Below are positions 11,000 to 22,205 of a DNA stretch of 56,752 bases, one piece after another. Position numbers and translations under genes: made by a program. The stretch comes from Nemertoderma westbladi (taxonomy: Eukaryota > Xenacoelomorpha > Nemertodermatida > Nemertodermatidae), in contig JAUCBJ010003981.1 of the NCBI GenBank assembly GCA_032718475.1, positions 1 to 56,752 of the forward strand. The letters are read 5' to 3'. Below the pieces are notes generated by a model. The model saw only the letters and a program-made list of their open reading frames with translations, searched no databases and had not been told where the DNA came from. Numbering within the stretch: position 1 is the stretch's first letter; each line of letters opens with the position of its first letter.

Positions 11000-11335
11000 T
11001 AAGCAATGCTCGTAGGACACTCCTACCAAATTGAAAATGAATCTGCTGGCAGATACTATAATTTCAGCTACTTCTACGTTTCTGACAATTCGCCCCATAG
11101 CGGTAGACAGAAGAACTATAGAGGTCTGTCTGTGTGTAGAATATCTAAAATTGTGGTAAACTGTATGTGTACCAAGTTTGGTTTAATTTCATCAAGGAAT
11201 GACCGAGTTATTAACGATCGAAAATTAGACGACGACAGACGACTACAGATGACGACGACAAATAACTCGTTAATGGTACCCCTATGCTAAGGCTTCGCTC
11301 AGTACGTGGCTCTCCCCACATTGTGTCACTGTGAC
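11000..11335. repeat. Dispersed repeat with (GAC)n and AAGGCT.CGC end
   Basis: A GACGACGAC-rich segment followed by CTAAGGCTTCGCTCAGTACGTGGCTCTCCCCACA resembles the sequence preceding the CAP gene (49680-49815), a piece at 23140-23200, and an inverse piece near 40765-40800. The shared GTGGCTCGCCCCAC-type end marks it as a dispersed element terminus. The short + frame over it has no recognisable product. Confidence 0.6.
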
Positions 11336-11370
11336 ATATTGTTGTCACGCGAACCTTTAAAATTCCAGAG

Positions 11371-11600
11371 GGGGGGGGGGGGGGGCGACTTACTACACAA
11401 TCAAAATTCATCCCTCTCCAAGGTAAAAATCGACGCAAATAACAGCTGAGTACTACTAAAAATAAAGCTGTAACGTTCGTTCTATTGACTTTAGTTTATT
11501 ATTTGGTTAGAATAACGTGCCGTTGTGACCTGCTCATTTCCATTAATTTATAATTTAAATTGAAACGAGATATTAATTCGCCAAAATGGGATTCAAACTG
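11371..11600. repeat. GACGCAAAT-end repeat, copy with poly-G
   Basis: A poly-G run (about 11371-11386) is followed by CAATCAAAATTCAT, CCTCTCCAAGG, CGACGCAAAT, then TTTATTATTTGGTTAGAA, CCTGCTCATTT and TTCGCCAAAATGGGATT. The same phrases in the same order occur at 35480-35715, so both are copies of one element. Confidence 0.75.
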
Positions 11601-12820
11601 AAATCGTCAAAAATTTCGGAGGGGCTTCATATATTGGGATAGGCAAAATATCGAAATAAAAAAATAGCGGGAAATTTGAAAATTTTTCAGGTACTTTAAG
11701 CCCTATGAATCGTCGATATGGATACGTTTACATTGTCCTGACCTCCAGAATGGTGTATTACAGGATGTTAGACCCCTAGATCCCTTCCTATAAATGTATT
11801 ACAGGATGTTATTTCGCACCAATATTCCCGCCCTGGCCCTATTACAGCCGGACGGACATATTTTGCCATTCTTCAGTAAAAGCTAGAGGATTACAGTACG
11901 AGTCAGCTACTCAGCTCTTTAGAATAGTATTCACAATGAGTGATAATCCCAATACCATCAGTTAACACCGGACTAAGTATATAATATTATATATATAATT
12001 TAATATTAATAGTATATAATATATATATAGGCCTATATAATATTAGGCCTGTAAGGGTCACCGGTACAAATGATGCTTTCAGTTTATCGTTGTACCGGTA
12101 GGTTTGAGCTTCAGCCAAGGACTACTATACTGAGTAGGCCTTCAGCTTCTTGGCTTCAGCTGATAGCCGCATGTCAGCTGAATTGAACAGTACTGACCTA
12201 AGCCTACAAATCATTACGGTACCATATCAGTTTCAGTATTAAAGATCTTAGCACTTCGTGAATATCGGTACCGTTTTTCCTAGTCTGCTGATAAAACTGA
12301 GAACTTCGTATCGAGCTAGAGTTTAACTCGGTACTGGAACATTTCGCAGCCTTAACCTGATACTGTACAAACTCATACTATTACTATAGTGGTACAGCTG
12401 ACCCAATGACCAACCAACAGTCATGGCAGAACTATATAGGCTAAAAATATTGGTGTCTGAGCTGGAGAGTCCAACAACTGGAGGTCGACCAGAGTTTCAT
12501 GGGTTCTGAATTCTGATCATACACCCACTTCATATCATAGTTAAACTCAGGTCAGTTGTTTCAGTAGATTATCTCACCAGAGCAGAGCTTCAATGCTAGG
12601 ACCTAATCCCGTATATCCAGACCATCCAGTGACAATCCAAAATGAAAATAAAAAAATTATTACGAAATGTTTAGTTTAGTCCTAATGAAATCCTTGGATA
12701 TTAATAACCGAATATCCTGGATATTTATTATAAGCCACATAATCCATAAGTTACGAATTAGGACAATGGCTCCCCGGAAAATTGCCCTCTGGACAATTGC
12801 CTCCTGGAAATTTACCCCCC
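11601..12820. other. Non-coding stretch with no recognised gene
   Basis: AT-rich sequence with a TA-rich patch near 11975-12030 and scattered TACCGGTA and TAGGCCTA palindromes. GACCCCTAGATCCCTTCCTATAA at 11770 matches an arm of the hairpin at 33075-33138. No 3' exon of the M13 gene was recognised. Confidence 0.4.
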
Positions 12821-12827
12821 GAACAAT

Positions 12828-12853
12828 TGCCCCCCCCCCCCCCCCCCCCCCCC
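12828..12853. repeat. Poly-C tract
   Basis: A run of about 25 C preceded by several spaced copies of an ACAATTGCC-like phrase, suggesting a degenerate short tandem repeat that ends in the homopolymer. Confidence 0.9.
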
Positions 12854-13590
12854 GATATCATATTTACGGAATATATTTTTAACATTTTCATTTGAATCTT
12901 AGTAATGTCCTAATTACAATTTTCAAAATATATAATCTCAAAATATACAAGTTTGTTTCTAGAACAATTTGATTGACTTTATGCTGGCTAAAGCTTATAT
13001 AAGACATAATGAAATGACTTTATTCTAATGAAATACAGGAACCATTTGTGGCAGTAACACTAGAAACAGACCATGTGCAGGGAGTGACTATTTTTATTTT
13101 ATAATCTCATTGTAACTTAAGTGGAATTTTTCATCTAAGTGGAATTTTTCAATGAATCTGAATCTGCAAACAGCTAAGCGATATCTATTTCCATTCTCGA
13201 GATAAGTGACCGACAACATTGATCGTTTGTTTAGAGTCTGAAACTCAATTCCGAGACAAACGCACTTAACATTTTACTATTAATTGTTACTCTTTTTGAA
13301 GGTCAATAAAAAGAAAGTACAACATCCAAATGAAATTTCGGAGAGGATGTAATTTAGGTCATCAGTAAACCTATTTCCCGTGTTACCTTTCAAATTTGGC
13401 TGAATCTAGACTGTCTGTATGACTGTTGGTCTGTATGTCCATCCATCAAATAATAAAGGAAACTAGCATAGGCCTACTGTACAGCTAATATTTCCACTGT
13501 GTGTGTAATATTTCCCTGGTTGTGAATGTAGCTCTAATGTTAATTACCACGTTTATAAGAATCCTGACCATTTGTATGACTGATTGTTGT

Positions 13591-13765
13591 ATATATATAA
13601 AACAAACAGGTAAAACCTCGAGTCTTACACCCCACAAACTAACAAAAAACATAGAATGAGGACATTAACTGAGTACTATTTTGGGCGTTAATGTCCTGAT
13701 TCTATGTTTTTGGTTAGTTTGTGGGGTGTAAGACTCGAGGTTTTACCTGTTTATTTTATATATAT
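13591..13765. mobile_element. Foldback element with ~78-bp arms
   Basis: The left arm (13591-13668) and right arm (13687-13765) are near-perfect inverse copies, differing by one or two bases around a short loop. The outer ends are TATATAT. The structure is a classical palindromic MITE or foldback element. It has no coding content. It lies between CAGTAACACTAGAAAC (13055) and its inverse (14266), which may be ends of an older, larger element. Confidence 0.9.
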
Positions 13766-14924
13766 ACAATAGCCCCCTGTTAGTCAGTATGTCCACCTTT
13801 AATTATTATTGTCTGTCTGTCCTGTCTATTGATCTGTTTGTCCATAAAAGTAAGCCTATCATATGTATATGGTTATTTCAGATATATGAAAATTGAAATT
13901 TTCGTGTTGCACCCACATTTAGTAACCATATAAAATAGCATTCCGGTCCATCAAATCACCTGGAAAATATTACGAATGAAATCAGCATCCAAACCGATAT
14001 AAATAGAAAATCAGAGTTTAAGAGCACATGTTTGAAAATAATTAAAATTTGAAATTTTGTGTTACACCCACTTTTTGGGTTCCCCATACATTTTTCCAAA
14101 TATCATGAAAACTAAAAAAGATATGACTATACCGCTAGCAGATTTAAAATCTCCATAAAATTTGGGATAAGATAAGCCATTAAAACGGAAATATATTTTT
14201 TTAACCTAAGTCAAACTAAATGTGATTCCCTGAAAATAATATTTCCTACACATACAGTAGGTAGGTTTCTAGTGTTACTGCCACTTACTGATACTGTGCT
14301 ACTGTAGTAACGTAAGTGTACAATTACATTACTGACACATTTTTCCATTTCTGAACAAAACCATAATATTACACCTTTATTTACAGTTGCATTAACAGCT
14401 CAACTCCAATTAATTTATTCCCACATTTATATTATACAATATTGGAATTATTTAGCAAATAAATAAGCAAATATGATTTTTTCAATTATATGAATGAAAC
14501 GGGCTTAGCTATCTAAAATTTTATTTTTTTCTAACACTTGCTAGTTGAAAGAATCATTTTCCTCGGGGAAAATTGTTTGATGGGAAAGTGTCATTGTGGG
14601 GTGGAAAATTGGCCGTGGGCAATGACCCGGGTGCAATTAATTATTGACGACTGTCACGGTGGGTTACTCCCAAAAAAACATTGGTATTTTAAGGAATGAA
14701 CTTATGACGGCCTCTAGCGGCCAGCACAGAAAATAATTCTTCGGTAATTAAATTATCGCCATGTTCTGAAATTTTAACTACTGTAGATGATGTGTCGCCT
14801 TTAGAGTCAGATATTGGACAGTTCTGAGCGTGACGATTTAAATTTTGAAATAAATTAAATATCAAATTAAAATTAGAGTATTATAATTAGGGGAAGTGTT
14901 CGGAGACTTGCCTGGCAGTAAACA
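13766..14924. other. Non-coding stretch with no recognised gene
   Basis: AT-rich. It holds the inverse copy of a 20-bp phrase at 14266-14285 and a phrase related to the intronic repeats near 8050. No open frame with recognisable motifs. Confidence 0.35.
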
Positions 14925-15185
14925 AGCGCGATATCGCGCAAAGGTCCGTTCGCGTCTACTAACGCATGAACTGCCTCCTTGAATGGCTTACTACCAATCT
15001 TACAACAAAAAACATTCACCGGAATAGGGGATTGAACTCGGTACCTAGAGATTCCAAGTCCACACGCTCTGCCAACTGAGCCACTGGAGCCGTATCAATC
15101 CTTAATACCAAAACCTAACGAGAAATTAACAACAACAACAACAACAACGGAGTGAATACCAGAGATCTCGCTACGCGGACTTAAA
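14925..15185 (-). mobile_element. tRNA-related SINE, copy 1
   Basis: On the minus strand the central part reads TGGCTCAGTTGGCAGAGCG, a good A-box, and then TACCGAGTTCAATCC, a good B-box, about 30 bp apart as in a tRNA gene. The anticodon arm does not pair well and no proper acceptor stem closes, so it is not a functional tRNA. It is flanked by an AAC-rich stretch and GAGATCTCGCTACGCGGAC. A second copy at 34892-35143 keeps both the tRNA-like core and the flanking parts, which shows a mobile family with an internal Pol III promoter. Confidence 0.75.
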
Positions 15186-15386
15186 AAGTAGGTATACGTG
15201 AACGTTTTCGCCCAACCGGGCTACTTCAGACTTAATTACAGAATTAGGTGTTGTACAAGAGTAAAGTTTGAAGGCAATGTCGGAATGACATTTTCCATTT
15301 TCATTTACTAAAACTCCTCCGCCACTTTTTAATAAAATTTTAAGATTTTTGGCTCTCGAAGTAAGCCACAACCAGCCCCCTTAACG

Positions 15387-15670
15387 CTAGTATTGAACTT
15401 CTACTGTGTAGTAAGCATCTTTTACTGCATTGTCAGTTCTGAGTTTCTCCCAGTCATAGTTGATTCGCTTGCTTGTCTTGGGGTTGCTGGCTCTCAAACT
15501 GAGTCTGATCTCTGTAGTCAGAATTCTGTGTTCGGAACCAATTCGAATTGGGTTGAACGAGCAGTATGCATCGCATTTAATCATGCTGTTTCTCCACTTT
15601 TTGTTTATAAGTTATCCAGCTGCTGCGCTTCGGTTCTGTTCGAGTATAGAAAGGTCCACAACTTCCCCTT
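15387..15670 (-). pseudogene. LINE endonuclease fragment
   Basis: The minus-strand translation gives LWTFLYSNRTEAQQLD, then after a one-base shift LINKKWRNS, then CDAYCSFNPIRIGSEHRI and LSLRASNPK ending in YDWEKL. This is the C-terminal part of an apurinic-type LINE endonuclease: the (Q)LDYIL(I)..kWr block followed by the catalytic SDH motif, here SEH. The copy is truncated at both sides and frameshifted near 15618. No reverse transcriptase part follows within the next kilobase. Confidence 0.7.
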
Positions 15671-15901
15671 AGAGTTTTCGAATGCGGTGTTTGTTAAGGT
15701 CAGAGTACCCCAACCCCCCGCCCCCCTTTTTTTTTTTTTAAATGTCTACAATTTCTACTGAAATGAAAATATTTAAATTTTATCCTATACAGTACCGGTA
15801 CCGGTATTTTCAAATATGGCTAAAAAAATTTCGAAAAATGTCCAAATTCCCTGTCGCTCTCTAGCGGCCATTGAATGAAAAACGATAAGCGGTAAAAGGG
15901 A

Positions 15902-15920
15902 GGGGGGGGGGGGGGGGGGT
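15902..15920. repeat. Poly-G tract
   Basis: A run of about 18 G after AGGGA. A second run of similar length is at 16360-16377. Confidence 0.9.
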
Positions 15921-16796
15921 GGGCGGGGTAGCCACTTAATTTGTATCCTCCGTTTTTTCGTTTTTATTTTCCGATGCCACATTTTTTGGAACCATTCATT
16001 GTCATCATTATTTTTGGCACCTTTGTATTAATTGGAAAGTAGTAGGCCTAATTTGAAAAAATTCCGAGATAACTGCCTTTGAAAGTTCAAACCCGCCAAA
16101 ACTGACTGTCTGTGGTCTGGTTGGTTAATCATTTGTGGCACGAAGGAAGCACATAAGGAAGCATCAGTTTTAAGGTTTGGAGGAATCTAGTCTGTCTGTC
16201 TGTCGGTTGTCTTGTCTTTCTTTAACAATTTGCCATAAAAAAGCGATAACTCGAGACCTAAAAGAGATCTCGCTAAGCGGTTTTAAGATTTGAAATCCTC
16301 ATTAAATTATGTTACACAGATTAAATAGAACAAATATTTGCAATTTTGACATGGGGTGGGGAGGGGGGGGGGGGGGGTTGGGACTATCTGGGATCTGCGA
16401 TCACTATCTGGGAATTTGGGACAAGGAGGTTTTACCGGTAAGTTGTTCTCTATCATTATCAAATACACTTATTTTATACAAAACATCAAAACTAGGAGAT
16501 TACAGCACTTGATATATTGATCATATTCGAGATATTACGAATAAAAATTTTCAAACAAAATCGGAAATAATCTTTATCAATATAATGCAAATCCCAATTC
16601 ATATACTGATTAGTAAGTCTAAAAGAGAGTCTTTAAGGAAGATTAGTAAAATTGTAAACTAAAGTTAAGAATCAACCTATTAGAATATGACTATGGCTAT
16701 AGGCCTAAATTATACAGTAAAATATACAAACACACCTAGAAGTCTCTTATTTCATTATGTATTCAAACTGACCAGTGTATGTATGAATCCATTTAA

Positions 16797-17606
16797 CCCT
16801 ATTAATTAATACCGTGCTATAAAATAGAGTGGGGTCATATTGCCCGAGCCCCACACTCGAAAAACTACAAATATTAATGAACACGTCTGAATTTTAATAA
16901 TTTTATAGATTAATATTTCAAAATAAGTTGGTTGGTTTTTTGCGGCACCAATATTCAAGTATTTAACAATTTTGAAAAGTTATATTTTATATTTATAATT
17001 AACTTCTAAACTTTTATCTACTGTATATGAATTTTTGAGCCGCTGAATCCAAGATGATAAAATAAATGAAAAAATTAATAAATTAAAAGAAAATACACTA
17101 ACTTTTCAGTTTAAACCTACAACTTTAAATTTACTTATACCATGCGGGGCACTGATTCTAATAGAATACATTCCAAACTCCAATTTTTTCAAGTCGTATT
17201 TTTTGGCATAAAATGTTGCTGTTAGAACCAGTTTTGCACCCACCGCTATAAAATACAACTTTGAGAGCCATTTGTATACTAATTCCCTCGATCTACACAA
17301 GAAACAAGATGACACGATCAATTGATATATTTGATGGATTTTCAAAATTCGGTGCTAGGTCCAAAATTAGTCACCCGCCGAAAAATGAAGTTTGCCATCG
17401 AATTGCGAACCACAAAACCAGGTGTAACTCAAAATAGAGATGATGCAATTCATATTTCATTCATTCATTTCAATTCAAATTTCAAACATATTTTCATAAA
17501 AATGTGCCAAAGTAGGTTTAAAAAATGATGCAAAAACAACAAAATAATACCGTGTGGGTGGGGTCGTATTAATTAACCCCAATCACACACCCCGATTTTA
17601 ATAGGG
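16797..17606. mobile_element. piggyBac-like non-autonomous element
   Basis: The interval starts TTAA|CCCTATTAA (TTAA at 16793-16796) and ends TTAATAGGG|TTAA (17607-17610). A TTAA target with CCC...GGG termini is the hallmark of piggyBac. Inside each end lie a TTAATTAATAC phrase and a GTGGGGTC-like phrase in opposite orientation, extending the inverted structure. No transposase is present in its 810 bp. The short frames inside it have no recognisable domain. Confidence 0.65.
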
Positions 17607-17753
17607 TTAAAGTGGCAGTAGTTGCATTTACAAACAAAACCAGTAACCAGCAATTCTTGAAATATATGTCTATATGCGAAGTGTTTAACATAGAGACCGT
17701 AACGTTCTGTATAAAACAAGCTTCAGTTGCCAATATCAATATAGAATTAAAAG

Positions 17754-17759
17754 TTTATT
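17754..17759 (-). terminator. AATAAA poly(A) signal overlapping the stop codon
   Basis: On the minus strand GAA TAA AC contains AATAAA spanning the stop codon of the HSF-domain frame. If used, cleavage 10-30 nt further on would leave almost no 3' UTR. Confidence 0.5.
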
Positions 17760-20700
17760 CTTCAATAACTTTGCGTGCTTGGATATTCGAGTTACAATTG
17801 CGTTGGTAGCCCACGCCCTCTGGTTGTAATATTTTGCCACCGTTCCGTTCATAGCCTTCATTATGAATATGCTTGTTATTGGACCCTGAAACTTTAGAAT
17901 TTGTTTGTGAAGTAACATATGCTGTATTTTGAATCACCTTGAGAATTTCATTAATGGTTGAAACAACCTCAGGGGCCCCAGGATCACGTACAGTGATAAG
18001 ACTTGGTGTTTCCGATATTTCCTCATCTTCATGTTCCTTTTGAACTTTGTGGGGTGGGTACATGATGTTCATAGGATAAGGGGGAGGGCAAGGGATTACA
18101 TTGCGAATGGAACTAACAACTATATTGTTTTCATATGTCGCTTCAGTACATTGATATCCCCCCACACTGTGTTCATTACCAACAACTCTTCCGTAGGGTT
18201 GAATTCCATCAACACTTCCACTGCGTCCAATTTCACTAACACTTCCGTAGGGTTGAATTCCACCAACCGTTCCACATGGTTCTATTCCATCAACTTCTCC
18301 ATTGGGATTAATCCCACCTACAATCCCATTGTGTCCTCTTCCACTTATCTTTCTATAGGTTTCAATTACATCAACATTTCCATGGGCCTCAATTCCACAA
18401 TCACTTCCAATGGGTGCATTTCCAGTAACCCTTCCATATGGTTCGATTCCATCTACCCTTCCGTAGGTTTTCACTCCATCACCCTTCCCATAGGTTTCAA
18501 TTCCATTGCGTGAAATTCCACTAACCTTTCCATAATGTTCAATTCTACCAACCCCTCCCTGGGGTTCAATTCTACCAACCCCTCTATGGGGTTCAATTCT
18601 ACCAACCTCTCCCTGGGGTTCAATTCTACCAACTCCTCCATGGAGTTCAGGTCTACCAACCCCTCCATGGGATCCAATCCCACTAACTCTTCCGCTCTGA
18701 ATATTTCCACTAGCCGTTCCAATGGTTTCAAAACAACCAGCCATTCTATTTCTGGTATTTACATTTCCAGCACCAATCACAGTATGTCTATTTTCGATAA
18801 CAGCTGCGCTTGTGTTTGCATAAACTAACCGTGTGCTACTTTCTCCTGAACTTGTTAGACCCACTAAACGCAATCTACTACCTTTAGCATTAGTTTCTGC
18901 TGCACTAGTTACACCAACTGCACATGGTCTATTTCCTCTGGCACTGCATGCACTAGTTACACCAACTACATATGGTCTACTTCCTCTGGCACTAGTTACA
19001 CCAACATTACATGGTCTATTTCCTCTGGCACTGCATGCACTAGTTACACCAACTACATATGGGCTACTTCCTCTGGCACTACATGCACTAGTTACACCAA
19101 CTGCATATGGTCTACTTCCTCTGGCACTAGTTACATCAACTGCACATGGACTCTTTCCTCTGGCACTGCATGCACTAGTTACACCAACTACATATGGTCT
19201 ACTTCCTCTGGCACTGCATGCACTAGTTACACCAACTACATATGGGCTACTTCCTCTGGCACTAGTTACATCAACTGCACATGGACGCTTTCCTCCGGCA
19301 CTGCATGCACTAGTTACACCAACTGCATATGGTCTACTTCCTCTGGCACTAGTTACACCAACTGCACATGGTCTATTTCCTCTGGCACTACATGCACTAG
19401 TTACACCAATTGCATATGGTCTACTTTTTCTGGATCTAGTTACACCAACTACATGTGGTCTTCTTCCTCTGTACTTAGGTACACTAACTACTGGTCTATT
19501 TCCTCTGGTATTAGTTACATTAACAACTGATCCATTTCGTCTGGCAATAGTCGTATCAAACACAGGTTGTCCACTTCCATTGGTACAGATTGGTGTACTT
19601 TTAGGGATGTTGCTTTCACTTCTATTGTAAGTAATTTGTTTATCCGTATTGTCATGTTGTAAAAAAGAATCATCACTGATATCAATCAAATGAATAGGAT
19701 GATCGTCACGATGTTTAGTAACTTTGTAAAGAATAACTTCTCCATCTTCAATACAATTTGTTACCATAGAGCTTTCAATAGATGCATTAGGGTTATGAAA
19801 ATCTGTTTGAGAACATTGGATGTCTACAATACATACTTTAAGATTGTGGCTGCCTCGCTTTTTTTTATTTGTTGATTTTGAAGGTGTCGAATTCGGCCTA
19901 TTGAACTTAGCATTTGCTGTTTTTGTGTTTTTATACAACACAGATGGAAGTAGCGACTCACAATTTTTAGGCAGTCCTAAAGGATGAACCATACTGGGAC
20001 CACACGTTTGATCTTCAACTTTGTTGTTGTAATGTTGAGTGGTTGGGTAACATTTGACAGAATAATAATCTTGAGTTTCTGAATTATTATTGTATACCAG
20101 CATTTCATCCTGCTCCAACAAAGAGTTTGTTGAAATTGTATCAATATTCTGGAATGAAGTTGAAGCCTTTGGCAGCAAGGAATTGGATGAAGTCGTTACA
20201 GTGACATTTGAATGCGAATGGTTGGTAGATACACTACTACCTGTTAATGTTGTTTGTGTAAATTCATTTGGAGAAACTGTCAGGCAAATAGATGATGCTG
20301 TACTCTGATATGGCTTTTGGGTTCCATATATGGAGTTCGAAACTTTAGTTGATATAACATTTATTAAGGTTGTGTTAGTGTTATTTTGTGAAGATGTGTA
20401 TGCATCTGAATATAAGCTACTGTTTATCCCAGTATCCATAAAAGAAGATATGTTTCTTGTCACTATTGTGATCATGTTTTGAGATGAAACTACTGCTCTT
20501 GATGACTGCAACGAGCACGATGATATTCCCTTATATTCCAGTCTTTCAGATGGTAAACAACCATATGATATTGGGCCTGAATTCTGTGGTAATCTCGCAG
20601 TCACAGGGGTTTGAGACACCACATCACTATAATGTGATGATACATATGAATTAATTGACAAATAAGTGGATGTAAGTAAATTAGTCATTGACGATGTGGA

Positions 20701-22125
20701 ATATGAATGAGCATTTGAGTGATTTTGATGTAGAGATAGTTGATCTGATAAATTATATGTAGTTCTTTCATGATATTTATAATCGGGTAATTGGGAATAG
20801 TATAGATTTTCAGCAATTGGGAATGATACATTTGTAGATGAGCTTTCAGCATATGTTGTGAATATGTGAGAAGCTGATGGTTGCATTGAAAATGAGGTAA
20901 GATCAGCAGCTGTTTGAGATTGTATACATTCATTACATATGCAAGGTATATCAACCAATCCTGATCTGTAATTTATGTGTGGGTGATTGTATTGTTCTCC
21001 ATATACGGTTTCCCAGTTTTGCCATGTACCAGAATTTAGACGAGGTTGATAATTCTGAATTGACTTAGTTAAACATACACTGGCCCTGTAAGAACTACAA
21101 GGTTGTTGCAATGCATGAGGCCATCTGTATCCACTAGCTGAATTGTAAGGGCTGACATAAAATTGTTTATCATATTGTCTTTGGATGTACATATTATTAC
21201 TACTGGAAGTAGTGTACTGAACTGACATATTATTATCATCAGTACCTAATAATTCGTTTGGGTAAGCAAATCGATTAATGTTTGACAAATTGTACTGTGA
21301 TGGTTCTGCAGAGGGGGAGGGATTCGCTAATAGCATTGACTGACCCAAACAATGAAATTTACCTAGATTATCATATGGGCTTAATAACTGAGTTCCATAG
21401 GAATCAATGGCGCCTGAGGCAGCTTGTCCTTCCAAATTATATGCCATAATATTATGAGAATTATATTCTATGCCAGATTGCCGCATTTGCGCCTGGGTTT
21501 GATTATAGAAATTGGACTGTGAATCATCATATAGTTGAGGAGAGAATTTAGGATCCTGTAAACTTAGTAGAGTTTCAACTGCAGCAGCATCCTCCTGTCT
21601 AATGCCGGTGAACCCCACATCCATATGATCATTTTGGTTATACATACTGCTTGATTCTCCTAGTCCAAGAGAGTGCCAGCCAATGAATTGATGATTCATT
21701 TCATTGGTTTCTTCAGTAATTGGTAGTGGTGGGAAAATCCCTTGAGGTTCAGTAGCCATGAATGATGATAGATTAGTTTTCATGGTATTGATGTATCTGA
21801 TAAGATCACTCCTGCCCTTCTTAAAAGAGCCATGTATGTAAATGTGTAAATTCGGGTCTTCCCATGCAGGTGGTCCATAATTTTTTGGAATTTTTTTAAA
21901 TTGATAGTGATTTAAAGATCTAACAATGCAATGAAAATGTAATGTTTTAAAAACTCTTCCAGTTCGAGCATGCAAAATGTCTCGGATAAAATTTATTTCA
22001 TTTATAACTAAGTACTCTCCGGAGTCATCGAATGAGACACACTCACAATGTAAGTCCATAGCAAGATTAAAAATCTTTTCTGGGAAAGTATTGATATTTC
22101 TATCCATAGGTTTATTTCTCCCCAT
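17755..22125 (-). CDS. HSF-type DNA-binding domain protein, 1456 aa, intronless
   Basis: The first ATG (22125, A at -3 and G at +4) opens a 1456-codon frame; the frame runs open a little further upstream without an ATG. Residues about 13-114 form a heat-shock-factor fold: FPEKIFNLAMD, then VSFDDSGEYLVINEINF, then VRSLNHYQFKK (canonical VRQLNxYGFRK, invariant Arg kept, Gln changed to Ser), then a wing ending GSFKKGRSDLIRYI. HSF5/HSFY-like divergence fits better than HSF1. No heptad-repeat trimerisation region was evident. Residues about 115-700 are rich in Ser, Asn, Gln, Tyr and Thr. Two tandem domains follow: units like GVTSACSARGSRPYAV (16 or 13 aa; nt 18860-19480) and 9-aa units like GGVGRIEPQ (nt 18165-18700). 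The stop TAA lies inside AATAAA (17759-17754), a canonical polyadenylation signal. The absence of introns could mean a retrocopy, but the frame is intact, so it is probably expressed or young. Confidence 0.8.
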   Translation of the reverse strand: MGRNKPMDRNINTFPEKIFNLAMDLHCECVSFDDSGEYLVINEINFIRDILHARTGRVFKTLHFHCIVRSLNHYQFKKIPKNYGPPAWEDPNLHIYIHGSFKKGRSDLIRYINTMKTNLSSFMATEPQGIFPPLPITEETNEMNHQFIGWHSLGLGESSSMYNQNDHMDVGFTGIRQEDAAAVETLLSLQDPKFSPQLYDDSQSNFYNQTQAQMRQSGIEYNSHNIMAYNLEGQAASGAIDSYGTQLLSPYDNLGKFHCLGQSMLLANPSPSAEPSQYNLSNINRFAYPNELLGTDDNNMSVQYTTSSSNNMYIQRQYDKQFYVSPYNSASGYRWPHALQQPCSSYRASVCLTKSIQNYQPRLNSGTWQNWETVYGEQYNHPHINYRSGLVDIPCICNECIQSQTAADLTSFSMQPSASHIFTTYAESSSTNVSFPIAENLYYSQLPDYKYHERTTYNLSDQLSLHQNHSNAHSYSTSSMTNLLTSTYLSINSYVSSHYSDVVSQTPVTARLPQNSGPISYGCLPSERLEYKGISSCSLQSSRAVVSSQNMITIVTRNISSFMDTGINSSLYSDAYTSSQNNTNTTLINVISTKVSNSIYGTQKPYQSTASSICLTVSPNEFTQTTLTGSSVSTNHSHSNVTVTTSSNSLLPKASTSFQNIDTISTNSLLEQDEMLVYNNNSETQDYYSVKCYPTTQHYNNKVEDQTCGPSMVHPLGLPKNCESLLPSVLYKNTKTANAKFNRPNSTPSKSTNKKKRGSHNLKVCIVDIQCSQTDFHNPNASIESSMVTNCIEDGEVILYKVTKHRDDHPIHLIDISDDSFLQHDNTDKQITYNRSESNIPKSTPICTNGSGQPVFDTTIARRNGSVVNVTNTRGNRPVVSVPKYRGRRPHVVGVTRSRKSRPYAIGVTSACSARGNRPCAVGVTSARGSRPYAVGVTSACSAGGKRPCAVDVTSARGSSPYVVGVTSACSARGSRPYVVGVTSACSARGKSPCAVDVTSARGSRPYAVGVTSACSARGSSPYVVGVTSACSARGNRPCNVGVTSARGSRPYVVGVTSACSARGNRPCAVGVTSAAETNAKGSRLRLVGLTSSGESSTRLVYANTSAAVIENRHTVIGAGNVNTRNRMAGCFETIGTASGNIQSGRVSGIGSHGGVGRPELHGGVGRIEPQGEVGRIEPHRGVGRIEPQGGVGRIEHYGKVSGISRNGIETYGKGDGVKTYGRVDGIEPYGRVTGNAPIGSDCGIEAHGNVDVIETYRKISGRGHNGIVGGINPNGEVDGIEPCGTVGGIQPYGSVSEIGRSGSVDGIQPYGRVVGNEHSVGGYQCTEATYENNIVVSSIRNVIPCPPPYPMNIMYPPHKVQKEHEDEEISETPSLITVRDPGAPEVVSTINEILKVIQNTAYVTSQTNSKVSGSNNKHIHNEGYERNGGKILQPEGVGYQRNCNSNIQARKVIEE
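18165..18700 (-). repeat. Coding 27-bp repeat within the HSF-domain gene
   Basis: About eighteen 9-residue units of the form (Y/H/N/Q)G(x)V(G/D)xIEP. They are well conserved at Gly, Val and Ile and vary at the ninth residue. All length changes keep frame. Confidence 0.85.
18860..19480 (-). repeat. Coding 48/39-bp repeat within the HSF-domain gene
   Basis: Alternating 16-aa and 13-aa units (GVTSACSARGSRPYAV and the same without SAC) make a strongly basic, Gly/Ser/Arg-rich domain of about 14 units. Adjacent units are nearly identical at the DNA level. The + strand is also open across it, which is a shadow. Confidence 0.9.
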
Positions 22126-22205
22126 AATACCGGTATATATACATACCTCATAGACATATAGATATATAGCAAATATATTCCTTGAAATTTGTAACAATTA
22201 AACAA

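Noticed and set aside
13055-14285. 20-bp inverted pair (CAGTAACACTAGAAAC) as element ends
   Set aside because: The match does not extend outward or inward and no target duplication is seen.
18031-19630. Long + strand frames (LVTPTAYGLLPLA-type and NSTNPSMGF-type repeats)
   Set aside because: They are opposite-strand shadows of the repeat domains in the HSF-domain frame, which has the conserved domain and intact length.
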